Below are positions 8,506-15,768 of a stretch of DNA of 64,000 nucleotides, piece after piece; position 1 is the first letter of the stretch, and every line of letters begins with the position of its first letter. The stretch comes from UBA2112 sp964596695. GTDB taxonomy: Bacteria > Patescibacteriota > Saccharimonadia > Saccharimonadales > Saccharimonadaceae. Position numbers and translations under genes: made by a program. Location of the stretch: assembly GCA_964596695.1 (NCBI GenBank), contig CAZQVE010000001.1, forward strand, positions 186,001-250,000, written 5' to 3'. A model generated the notes under the pieces. The model did not search any database. It was not told the origin of the DNA and worked only from the letters and a program-made list of their open reading frames with translations.

Positions 8506-8506
8506 C

Positions 8507-8908
8507 TTATAAAACAGGTATTTCACTCATGTAGCAGAGCTGGTCGTCAAAGAATTTCACGAACCGCAACGCCTCCTTGCCGATATCGCGGCGAGGGCGC
8601 TTCTTGTGCAAGTCGTGAAGCTCGTCGCGTACGATCGAAAACGCCTCATAATGGGTGACTTCGCCTTGACCATCCTTGAGCTCGTCGCACACGTGCAGTG
8701 CGTACCCGGCGAGGGCATCGCTCGGTGTCGGATCCTCCGGCGGGACGTTCTCGTGAAGTTCGGCGTGCTTATGAATATCCATCGGCACGATCATCACGGG
8801 ACTTTCACGCCAATCGTTGGTTATCTGACGCGATTTATACCACCGCCGATAGTACAGTGTGTGATGTTTGTTCCATCCTTTTGGTATCGGTACCTGCTCG
8901 ATCATCAT
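8507..8908 (-). CDS. Small soluble protein with HNH-like His/Asn spacing
   Basis: A 133-residue soluble protein, strongly basic near its start. It carries a HH pair (KHHTLYYRR, about 15-16), an Asn in ITNDWRE (about 31), and a histidine cluster MDIHKHAELHENVPP (about 46-55). The order His, Asn, His with a strand between is reminiscent of an HNH endonuclease core, but the family is not recognised and there are no cysteine knuckles. ATG or the adjacent ATG follows GGGGGTGG. It lies 20 bases downstream of the big metallophosphoesterase-like gene, so both may be in one transcript. Confidence 0.5.
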   Translation of the reverse strand: MMIEQVPIPKGWNKHHTLYYRRWYKSRQITNDWRESPVMIVPMDIHKHAELHENVPPEDPTPSDALAGYALHVCDELKDGQGEVTHYEAFSIVRDELHDLHKKRPRRDIGKEALRFVKFFDDQLCYMSEIPVL

Positions 8909-8927
8909 CCACCCCCATGATTGATAT

Positions 8928-11900
8928 TTACGCTACCTGCTGTTGCTGACGGGCGGCGATTTCGAAGGCTCGCCGTGTCAGTTCGTTGATCTCTCCCTTG
9001 TCGTATGGATTCTCTGTTTCGCCACGATGGTTGATAAGGTGGCTTGCATCTTCAACGTCCAGAAGAAGAGCTTTTTGCAGCGCGTTCTTCGGGAAGTCAC
9101 GGTGCATGAATATACCGTGCTTTCGTGGGTCGAACCCTTCGTCGTCTACCAGGCCGCGTTCTGCAAGCTTGTCAGGGGTAAACTGGCCGTACTTCGCGCC
9201 GGTGATTACCTTGCCGCCACGCAGTTCCGTCTTGGACGAGCCGCCCAGGCGCAACGTCTCGGCAGAGAGTGACTCGACTGCGACCGGCTCCTTGCCACCG
9301 ATCTTGACGACGGTGCCAAACGGTCGTGCCTTCATGCCGCCAAAGTCTTCGAACTCAGTCTGTCCTGCCATCGGACCGCCGATGACCGACAAGATGTTAC
9401 CAAACATCGCTGTTTGCGGGTTGTGCCAGTGTGCACCCAGCAAAATGTCAGGTGATTTCTCACCCATGCCCTGCACGCGCTTGAATGCATCGGACACAGG
9501 GTAGCCACCACCGCCACGGCCGAACTTCTGAATATGGTAGTGCGCCGTTAGTATTGAGTAGGCACCAAGGTGTGTCCGGGCAGCCCATGAAGCAACCGGC
9601 GTACCGTCGATATTCTTGACCTTTTCGCTGCGGACACGGTCTTTGCCGAGGATGTCCTTCATCGTCATTTCCAGGTAATCGACATTGTCGTCGACACCGT
9701 TCAGGTTCTTTGCGCGCATCTGCTTGTCGTGATTACCCGGCTGGACAACACAATCGATGACGTTTTCGAGCAGACCCTTGATAATCGGATCGGACGTGTC
9801 AAAGACTCGCTCCATGATGGTTCGCATCATGATCTTTTGCGAAGTCAGGCTGATAAGACCGACTGATTGGCTCTCGTTTGCGAACGACGTGTAGATGTTG
9901 CCGTGAATCATGTCGCCGGCGAACTGGATCGCGATCGGCATTTCTTTGGCCACCTCAAGCATGTACGACAAGTACATAATCTGTATGTCAGGACGCGCGG
10001 AGATAGAGCCTATTTGCTGGTCGCAGAATTCGAAGATCGCGGTACGCGGCAAACTGTCGGCTTTATCCAAAAATTCTTTGCTGGTAAACATCTGGATCAG
10101 ACGGTCGTCGTCGGTAATTTCAACCGTCGTGAGCGTTGGCACGCCAGGCACGCCGCGGTTGAAGTTACTTCGGCGCGACGCATCACCGGGCGCGTTCGCA
10201 TAGTAACTCTTGCGGTTGAGTGATTTACCGGTATCCCATAGGCCAGGCAGCGATATCGCGCGGTTCGCGAGCGAGTACGCCTGCTGCTGGCGACCCGTCA
10301 AGATAAGGTCTGCCATGTCGTCGGTGCCTTCGCTGGCGGCGACGCTACCCAGCTGCTCCATGATGGACTTCATGTGGTTGAGCTTCAGTGATTCCGCAGT
10401 AAAGTTCGTGTTGTGACGCGAAGCGATGTCCCTTTCCTTGCCCTCCGTTTCGGCGACAAGGTTAAAGTCGTTCACGAAGGTGACGCCGTCTCGCCACTCG
10501 GCCATCTCAGCGATGATATCCGGGTCGATACCAAGTTCTTCAGGTAGCTCCTCGCCATGAACGATGTGGTTGAACAGCGCGAAATACTCGCTATAGTTCA
10601 GTTCGCCACCCGTTGCAGCCTGTACCTCGTTTTTCTCGCGCAGACGACGACCCATACGGTACTGCAGCGGGATAATGTGTTCCAGATAGAACAGCTTGTG
10701 CATTTGGAACCCAGGATCTTGGATCAACTGGTTCGATTCGTAGTATGATATGAAGTTTTCTTTACCGCCAATCCTCACGGCACCGCGAATTTCCTGTACG
10801 ATCTCCTTGGCTGCGTCGTCGGCCATTGCCTCGTCGTCGGGTCCGGTCGAAACGATAACCGGGATGCCTGTCGATTTGAGCAGGTCGAGTATTTCGTTGG
10901 CAGCGCTGTACTGCTCCGTCTTACTGTTGAGACCTTTGGCGTTCGCCTGGCGCTTCCTGGCCTGGTGAGACGCGAAGTCGCTCTGGATAAGGTTGTGAAC
11001 CGTCAGGACGTGCGGTTTCTTGTCGTCGGGCAGTTGCTTGATACGCTCTACCTCGCGCTCGAGCAGTTCTATTCCGGCCAGACCGTCCTGATGACCAATT
11101 CGCAACTCGTTGACAGACTCCATACGGATACTGTTCGAGTTTGTCTTGATCGTGATCGTATCGACTCGTGACTCTTCGTTGTGCTTCTCTAGTCGTTCCT
11201 TGATGTCTGCGATCGACTTGATTTCTTTCGGTATGGACGAGAAGCTCGACATCATACGTGCCGTTTCGACCTGGCCTTCGGACAGGTACTGCGCGGCTTT
11301 TTTGATAGTACCGATAGCGACAAATGTCCGCTCGTCTTTTTCCTCTTCCGTCAGTATGCTGACATCAGGCACGTCGCCGTCTTCGTTCAGGTCGTCCATG
11401 TCGATGCCGTACTGCGTCAGTCCGTATTCGTTAAAACGCTTCAATACTTGACTGGCAACTGCGGAGGGAACCGATGTGAGCGTGGGGAATAGATCAGTGC
11501 GAGCGTTGGGGCCGACAATATCAGACCTCTCGATTTGGCCCTTCTGTTCGAGGGCAGCGCCTAACTCTTTACCGCATTTAGTAAAGAAGCGTGCGCCCAT
11601 AAGACGTGGGAGTGTTTCGTGACGAACTTGGTAATACGCCTCGTCGGCCTCGGGGGTACGGTTGTCGCGGCCAACGATATCTTTTGTCGCCGAGACGATC
11701 AGTCCGGCCGTGCTGGCGTCGTCGAGGCCAAAACCATAAATTATCGCGTGGGCTTCCGCGAGTGCTTCCTCGTGCTCAGGTCCGTATTCGCTACCTCGTG
11801 GCTCTTTGATGACCCTCATCAACCGCTGCATTCGTATGTCGCGCGCGCCAAACTCAGACAGATCAAGTCCGTCGTCTTTTTCCCACTGTGCGCGCCGTTC

Positions 11901-11948
11901 TTTGTTCGTTACCGGCTTGTTTCCAGTCCGTTGTCCCCGTCGTTCCAT
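8928..11948 (-). CDS. Large protein with degenerate and intact metallophosphoesterase domains
   Basis: A 1006-residue soluble protein. The C-terminal half carries calcineurin-type motifs in order: FCDQQIG (641), FAGDMIHG (676), PGNHDK (737), LTAHYH (800) and LLGAHWH (836), which would bind two metals and cleave phosphodiesters or phosphomonoesters. An earlier region has a similar string with key residues lost: RIGHQDG (283), VHNLIQSD (317) and VSTGPDDE (366). This suggests a tandem duplication in which the first copy is inactive. The first 200 residues are helical and unrecognised. ATG follows GGGGGAG. The substrate is unknown; Mre11-like or polymerase-associated phosphoesterases are the nearest general kind. 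Confidence 0.75.
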   Translation of the reverse strand: MERRGQRTGNKPVTNKERRAQWEKDDGLDLSEFGARDIRMQRLMRVIKEPRGSEYGPEHEEALAEAHAIIYGFGLDDASTAGLIVSATKDIVGRDNRTPEADEAYYQVRHETLPRLMGARFFTKCGKELGAALEQKGQIERSDIVGPNARTDLFPTLTSVPSAVASQVLKRFNEYGLTQYGIDMDDLNEDGDVPDVSILTEEEKDERTFVAIGTIKKAAQYLSEGQVETARMMSSFSSIPKEIKSIADIKERLEKHNEESRVDTITIKTNSNSIRMESVNELRIGHQDGLAGIELLEREVERIKQLPDDKKPHVLTVHNLIQSDFASHQARKRQANAKGLNSKTEQYSAANEILDLLKSTGIPVIVSTGPDDEAMADDAAKEIVQEIRGAVRIGGKENFISYYESNQLIQDPGFQMHKLFYLEHIIPLQYRMGRRLREKNEVQAATGGELNYSEYFALFNHIVHGEELPEELGIDPDIIAEMAEWRDGVTFVNDFNLVAETEGKERDIASRHNTNFTAESLKLNHMKSIMEQLGSVAASEGTDDMADLILTGRQQQAYSLANRAISLPGLWDTGKSLNRKSYYANAPGDASRRSNFNRGVPGVPTLTTVEITDDDRLIQMFTSKEFLDKADSLPRTAIFEFCDQQIGSISARPDIQIMYLSYMLEVAKEMPIAIQFAGDMIHGNIYTSFANESQSVGLISLTSQKIMMRTIMERVFDTSDPIIKGLLENVIDCVVQPGNHDKQMRAKNLNGVDDNVDYLEMTMKDILGKDRVRSEKVKNIDGTPVASWAARTHLGAYSILTAHYHIQKFGRGGGGYPVSDAFKRVQGMGEKSPDILLGAHWHNPQTAMFGNILSVIGGPMAGQTEFEDFGGMKARPFGTVVKIGGKEPVAVESLSAETLRLGGSSKTELRGGKVITGAKYGQFTPDKLAERGLVDDEGFDPRKHGIFMHRDFPKNALQKALLLDVEDASHLINHRGETENPYDKGEINELTRRAFEIAARQQQQVA

Positions 11949-12267
11949 CGTCTCCCCCTTATGTTTATTGTCCTTAACCTACCGAACCGCATCGTTACAT
12001 ACTTAAAACCGCGCTGACGTAATACCAGCTCCGGTCAGTGTCCGTTCTCCGCCTCACTCCGGTGAACGAGCCATAGATATATAGTTGTTTGTTTTTTACT
12101 CCACCCTTTTCAGGATGGGGACTCATATGGAGATACCCTCCAGGACGATACCTTCACCACCATCTACCCTCAATGGTCGTGCGGTTGTCTTGGTTGTATA
12201 TCCCATTCCGTCTCCCCCTGTCGCCTTTTACTATGCATATGCTCTTTCAAAAAAACAGCCACATGTT

Positions 12268-12330
12268 GTTGACTCAGTAACAGTTGACTCATCATTTGTT
12301 GACTCAAATACAGCGATAAAATGTTGACTA
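12268..12330 (+). repeat. Four-copy GTTGACT(C/A) direct-repeat array, probable operator
   Basis: GTTGACTCA occurs at 12268, 12283 and 12298, and GTTGACTA at 12323. The first three are spaced exactly 15 bases apart, the fourth 25 bases from the third. The last copy forms the -35 element of the promoter for the winged-helix Nudix gene. Regular spacing upstream of and within a promoter is typical of a multimeric regulator site; autoregulation by the downstream gene product is a guess. Confidence 0.7.
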
Positions 12331-12352
12331 ACATCCCCGTTAAATCTATACT
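12324..12352 (+). promoter_or_regulatory. Promoter of the Nudix regulator gene
   Basis: -35 TTGACT (12324-12329), a 17-base spacer and -10 TATACT (12347-12352). Transcription would start near 12359, giving about 59 bases of leader before the ATG at 12418. The -35 is itself one unit of the direct-repeat array. Confidence 0.72.
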
Positions 12353-12417
12353 TGCAGTAACATCAACAACTGAGAAAACGTTAATGTTTGAGGGTAGCGG
12401 GGAAAGGTGTGCCTTAT

Positions 12418-13119
12418 ATGCACCACATTCAGAAAGAAATTATCACTAGTCTGGCGCAAACGTCGCCTCAGCGTTTTTCTCAGTTGCAACCTCCACAAGT
12501 CGCCAATAATACGTTTTCGTACCACCTGAAAAAATTACTACAATCAGGTTATGTCGCAAGTGGTGATGGCGGTTACGCTGCCACGCGTAAAGCCCTGAAG
12601 ACTCTGCAATACCACGAAGCAGACGAAAAACGGACGACAACGCCCGTCTTTCTTACCGCCGTATACGTGACGAACAGCGACGGCAAAGTCTTGCTGTTAC
12701 GCCGTAATACACAGCCGTTCATCGGCTACTATAGCATCCCGGCCGGACTGGTACACCAGGGAGAACACCTCGACGCGGCCGCGCGGCGCGAACTGTTGGA
12801 AAAAACCTCGATCAAGGCCGGTCGCGTGCGGTTCGCCGGTGTACTAGACTTTCAGTATCTCGAGCCTGGCTCCGGCGACCTGTTCACCCATACTGTCGCC
12901 ATGGTCTATACCTACCGCCTGTCCGGAGACGGCAAGCGACTCGCGGGTCTGGAAACTCGCTACGGCACCCTGCTATGGTCTGATCTGACCGACAAGAACA
13001 TCCTGCCGGAAGTCCACACCATCGCACAATTGATCAAGAAAAAGCAAACGACCCCCGTCTCGGCCGACTACGACGAGCCGCTGGTGGTTCCCGCCACTAC
13101 TGCACCCGCCAAGAAATAA
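12418..13119 (+). CDS. Winged-helix / Nudix-domain protein, possible NrtR-like regulator
   Basis: A 233-residue protein. Residues 1-65 form a winged-helix DNA-binding domain (FSYHLKKLLQSGYV). Residues about 75-205 form a Nudix domain with the box GLVHQGEHLDAAARRELLEK: the Gx5Ex7REL part is kept, but the second Glu of the EE pair is Lys and the following Gly is Ser. Reduced catalysis with ligand sensing, as in NrtR-type regulators that bind ADP-ribose, would fit; note that NrtR carries its DNA-binding part at the other end. ATG at 12418 follows GGGGAAAGG; a TTG at 12388 is less likely. It sits behind a repeat-array promoter. Confidence 0.78.
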   Translation: MHHIQKEIITSLAQTSPQRFSQLQPPQVANNTFSYHLKKLLQSGYVASGDGGYAATRKALKTLQYHEADEKRTTTPVFLTAVYVTNSDGKVLLLRRNTQPFIGYYSIPAGLVHQGEHLDAAARRELLEKTSIKAGRVRFAGVLDFQYLEPGSGDLFTHTVAMVYTYRLSGDGKRLAGLETRYGTLLWSDLTDKNILPEVHTIAQLIKKKQTTPVSADYDEPLVVPATTAPAKK

Positions 13120-13130
13120 GGAATCATATC

Positions 13131-13676
13131 CTACGCTACCTGGTCTTCGTGTTTGCCCTCGGCAAATTCCTCGACGACCTTGGCACAAAACGCGTCCAAA
13201 TCGTCAGGCTTGCGGCTCGTTACTAACCCCTGGTCAACAACAACTTCTTCATCCACCCACGTCCCGCCGGCATTCGTGATATCGGTCTTCAGGCTCGGCC
13301 ACGAGGTGAGCGTCCGACCGCGCACTACGTCGGCCTCAACCAACAGCCATGGACCGTGACAGATGGCAGCGACAGGTTTATGTTGGTCGAAAAACATTCG
13401 GACGAAATGCACGGCCGTTTCGTTCATACGCATGACATCCGGATTTTTGACACCGCCCGGAATCAGGAGCGCGTCAAAATCATCCGTATTAGCATCGTCA
13501 ACCGTCGTATCTACCGTAACTGCCGTACCGTTTTCGCCGGTAATCTCTCCTGTCTTGTTTGAGACAACCGTTACCTGTGCGCCAGCAGCCTTTACCGCCT
13601 CCATCGGCTGCGTTAGTTCGCTATCTTCGAACTTATCGGTCGCGATCAGCGCGACTTTCTTGCCACCTAAATTCAT
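13131..13676 (-). CDS. DJ-1/PfpI family protein (YhbO/YraA-like)
   Basis: A 181-residue type-1 glutamine-amidotransferase-fold protein. The nucleophile elbow is AICHGPWLL, with the catalytic Cys followed by His as in PfpI/YhbO proteins, and the Glu expected in the first strand region lies in DKFEDSEL. Such proteins act as stress-response glyoxalases/deglycases or peptidases in the cytoplasm. The length is usual. The ATG follows GGAGG. It is the last gene of a leftward set with the DUF6496-like and glycosylase genes. Confidence 0.93.
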   Translation of the reverse strand: MNLGGKKVALIATDKFEDSELTQPMEAVKAAGAQVTVVSNKTGEITGENGTAVTVDTTVDDANTDDFDALLIPGGVKNPDVMRMNETAVHFVRMFFDQHKPVAAICHGPWLLVEADVVRGRTLTSWPSLKTDITNAGGTWVDEEVVVDQGLVTSRKPDDLDAFCAKVVEEFAEGKHEDQVA

Positions 13677-13693
13677 AGCACGCCTCCTTGTTA

Positions 13694-13873
13694 TTACGAT
13701 TTTCTTTTCGGAACTTTGGCACCCTCTTTACGAGCCTCACTGAGCCCTATTGCCACCGCCTGTTTGGGGTTCGTGACCTTTTTGCCGGACGTACCGGACT
13801 TTAGTTTGCCTTCTTTCATTTCTTCCATGGCTTTCTCAACTTTCTTCTGAGCCTTGGGACCATACTTTGCCAT
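13694..13873 (-). CDS. Small basic protein, DUF6496-like
   Basis: A 59-residue Lys-rich protein (start MAKYGPKAQKKVEK, end GAKVPKRKS). The segment GKKVTNPKQAVAIGLSEARK is typical of the DUF6496 family, small proteins of unknown function found widely in bacteria. The ATG at 13873 follows AAAGGAG and the TAA is at 13694. It lies 17 bases before the PfpI gene and 2 bases after the glycosylase stop, so all three are probably one operon. The charge suggests nucleic-acid binding, which is inference. Confidence 0.85.
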   Translation of the reverse strand: MAKYGPKAQKKVEKAMEEMKEGKLKSGTSGKKVTNPKQAVAIGLSEARKEGAKVPKRKS

Positions 13874-13875
13874 CG

Positions 13876-14322
13876 CTATCTCCTTTCATCCTGCGTGCGT
13901 ACCAATACCGGCTGGGCTTCGCGCATAAATATTTCCGCTGTCTTCGGACCGACGCCCTTGAGCTTTTGCAGACGGCTGACGAATTCCTTTTCGTCGCCGC
14001 AATCATCGTACATATTGAGTAGATTGCCGTGATGATCTCGAACCAGCTGGCGCGCCATGTCGAGCAAATTGCGAGCGGTTGATTCGTCGTAGCGCCGATA
14101 GTGACCTTCGCCAAGCAAATCGACCAGCTGTTGCCACGACTTGCCGGCAATCTTTTTCGGCGTATCGACACCGTGCTTCATAAAGACCTCCCATGTCTGC
14201 CGGGCGGTCTCCTGGCGAATCCGTTTACCAAACAGATACGACGCCAAAAACCATTTGAACAGCGGCCGTTCCTTTTTCTCAATCTTCAGGCCGAGGTCAT
14301 CGGCGGTGATATTTTTTCGCAT
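13876..14322 (-). CDS. Short HhH-GPD DNA glycosylase-like protein
   Basis: A 148-residue protein of the endonuclease III superfamily. Near the end it has the helix-hairpin-helix LKGVGPKTAEIF, which matches the PGVGRKTA motif including the lysine used as nucleophile by bifunctional enzymes. It is much shorter than EndoIII (about 210 residues), lacks the 4Fe-4S cysteines, and stops soon after the hairpin, so the conserved catalytic Asp is not obvious (there is one Asp in RTQDERR). The ATG at 14322 follows GGAGGG seven bases upstream; an in-frame start at 14364 is less likely. Role in base-excision repair is probable but activity is uncertain. Confidence 0.78.
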   Translation of the reverse strand: MRKNITADDLGLKIEKKERPLFKWFLASYLFGKRIRQETARQTWEVFMKHGVDTPKKIAGKSWQQLVDLLGEGHYRRYDESTARNLLDMARQLVRDHHGNLLNMYDDCGDEKEFVSRLQKLKGVGPKTAEIFMREAQPVLVRTQDERR

Positions 14323-14391
14323 GCTTGCCCTCCTGCTTCCAGTATCGGCAAAAGCAGGTGTCAATGCAGTGAAAAAATTAGCACTCGAGAG

Positions 14392-15705
14392 CTAGCGTCG
14401 CCTGGATCGCCGCGAACCAATAAGTTCGCTCGTGACACCAGCAGCAAGGACACCGGCGGCAATAGCGCTGAATGCTTTTGGATTATTCATAAGCGTAGAG
14501 AGCTTTAATACCCCTTTGTTTGCAGTCGTTTGTTGTACTGTTTGCTTCCTGGCAATATGGTCAAGTAACGCCGGGTCTTCTTTTGACAGCACCTCGATGC
14601 GACTCTCGAGCGACGCGTCTGCTGGCACGCTCTCGTCGAGACGTACATACACCCGGCTGCCTTGTTTTATGCCGCCTGTCACGAGCATTTCGCCAACTTT
14701 ACTTTCTACGGCACTCCGGTACTTACCTATGACTGGTCGCGCATTGTATACACGTCGATCCTCTACGTCTTCGTTGCAGCTTTCTACAAATTCTTTTCTT
14801 AGGTCAGCGTCTAGCGTGATGTGGATAGCGTTTTTTCTGAGATTATCTTTGTTCTGCTTTTCGACATACTGGTCGAGTACTTCTTCAAGTTGCTGGTCAT
14901 CAAGCTGATCAAAAACGATTTTCTTTTCAATCCTGTTGATGAGCTCGGGGGTCAGTCCACCTTTGCGCTCGATAGCATTGTGAACCGTCTTCTTGATTTT
15001 CTCTCGCCCTACCTTGTCCACCTTTGCGCCACCCTGATTAAAGCCAAACGATCGCATTTGCTTTAGTATGTCGGCGCCGCCAATATTGCTCGTGAGGATT
15101 ATGAACGTATTAGCAAAAGAGACGTCTTCGCCGGTATTAAGAAGTTTTACCGTGCCCTTGTCAAAGATCTGCAGCGCCACGCTCCGCATGGCGGGAGAGG
15201 CTTTTTCAAATTCGTCAAAAAGCACGACGCTATACGGCTGCTCGATTTTCTGTTTGCTAAAAACCGGTTGCTGGTTGCGGCCTACGTATGACGGTGGTGC
15301 TCCAACCAATGCGGTTGTCATGTGATTTTCTGTAAACTCCGAGCAGTTGACTCTCGTGAAAATATCTTCACCAACAAACTCCTTGAGCGTGTCGGCTAAC
15401 ACTTCGGCTACTTTGGTCTTGCCGGTACCTGTCGATCCGAAAAATCCGACAACGAGTCGCGGCCGGTCTTCGTCGCGCACACCATCACTATGGAGCGCTG
15501 ACATCAAGGCTTCGATAGCTTCGTCTTGACCGACGATTTCACGTTTCAGTCGTTCCTCTACGTGGGCTAGTGGTCTGAGTTCACCGGTTTCGACCCGCGA
15601 GAACCCCTCAAGCGAAAAAGCCTTCTCTCCTAACTGCTGCGGCATTTGTGTTGTCTCGGGAAAAGTCGTTTCCACGCCTCCTCCGTACTCGTGCGGTTGT
15701 ATCAT
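14392..15705 (-). CDS. Single-module Clp-like AAA+ ATPase with C-terminal membrane anchor
   Basis: A 437-residue protein like the second AAA+ module of ClpA/ClpB. Walker A GSTGTGKT (90-97), Walker B VVLFDEFE (160-167), sensor-1 LTSNIGG (204-210), arginine-finger region INRIE (256-260), sensor-2 NARPV (321-325) and a ClpB-type small domain. Residues about 411-430 (AFSAIAAGVLAAGV) are hydrophobic and are followed by SRRSRRR, which suggests a tail anchor in the membrane. There is no N domain, no first AAA+ ring and no ClpP-binding loop that I can see. It would unfold or remodel proteins at the membrane. Strong AGGAGG site. Confidence 0.85.
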   Translation of the reverse strand: MIQPHEYGGGVETTFPETTQMPQQLGEKAFSLEGFSRVETGELRPLAHVEERLKREIVGQDEAIEALMSALHSDGVRDEDRPRLVVGFFGSTGTGKTKVAEVLADTLKEFVGEDIFTRVNCSEFTENHMTTALVGAPPSYVGRNQQPVFSKQKIEQPYSVVLFDEFEKASPAMRSVALQIFDKGTVKLLNTGEDVSFANTFIILTSNIGGADILKQMRSFGFNQGGAKVDKVGREKIKKTVHNAIERKGGLTPELINRIEKKIVFDQLDDQQLEEVLDQYVEKQNKDNLRKNAIHITLDADLRKEFVESCNEDVEDRRVYNARPVIGKYRSAVESKVGEMLVTGGIKQGSRVYVRLDESVPADASLESRIEVLSKEDPALLDHIARKQTVQQTTANKGVLKLSTLMNNPKAFSAIAAGVLAAGVTSELIGSRRSRRR

Positions 15706-15710
15706 ATAAT

Positions 15711-15755
15711 CCTCCTGGGTATATATATGATGTGGAAATTTTGCTCTATTGTCAA
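15711..15755 (-). promoter_or_regulatory. Promoter and ribosome site of the AAA+ gene
   Basis: Reading leftward: TTGACA (15750-15755), then an AT-rich stretch where the -10 is either CATCAT at 17 bases or the TATATA run a few bases further on, then AGGAGG (15711-15716) before the ATG at 15705. The -35 and the ribosome site are clear; the -10 is ambiguous. Confidence 0.5.
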
Positions 15756-15768
15756 GTAAGCTGTTTGT

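Larger units (their letters stand above)
11949..12417. other. Intergenic region between divergent genes
   Basis: 469 bases without a convincing gene. The left 300 bases show no recognised RNA or repeat; short open frames there have no Shine-Dalgarno and no family likeness. The right part holds four direct repeats and the promoter of the Nudix regulator gene, listed separately. Confidence 0.6.

Noticed and set aside
12085..12327. Short rightward open frames in the 469-base intergenic stretch
   Set aside because: They run through the repeat array and promoter, have no Shine-Dalgarno and no recognisable protein likeness.
12268..12330. CRISPR-like repeat array
   Set aside because: Units are only 9 bases with 6-base or 16-base spacers, and no cas genes are near; operator/promoter repeats fit better.
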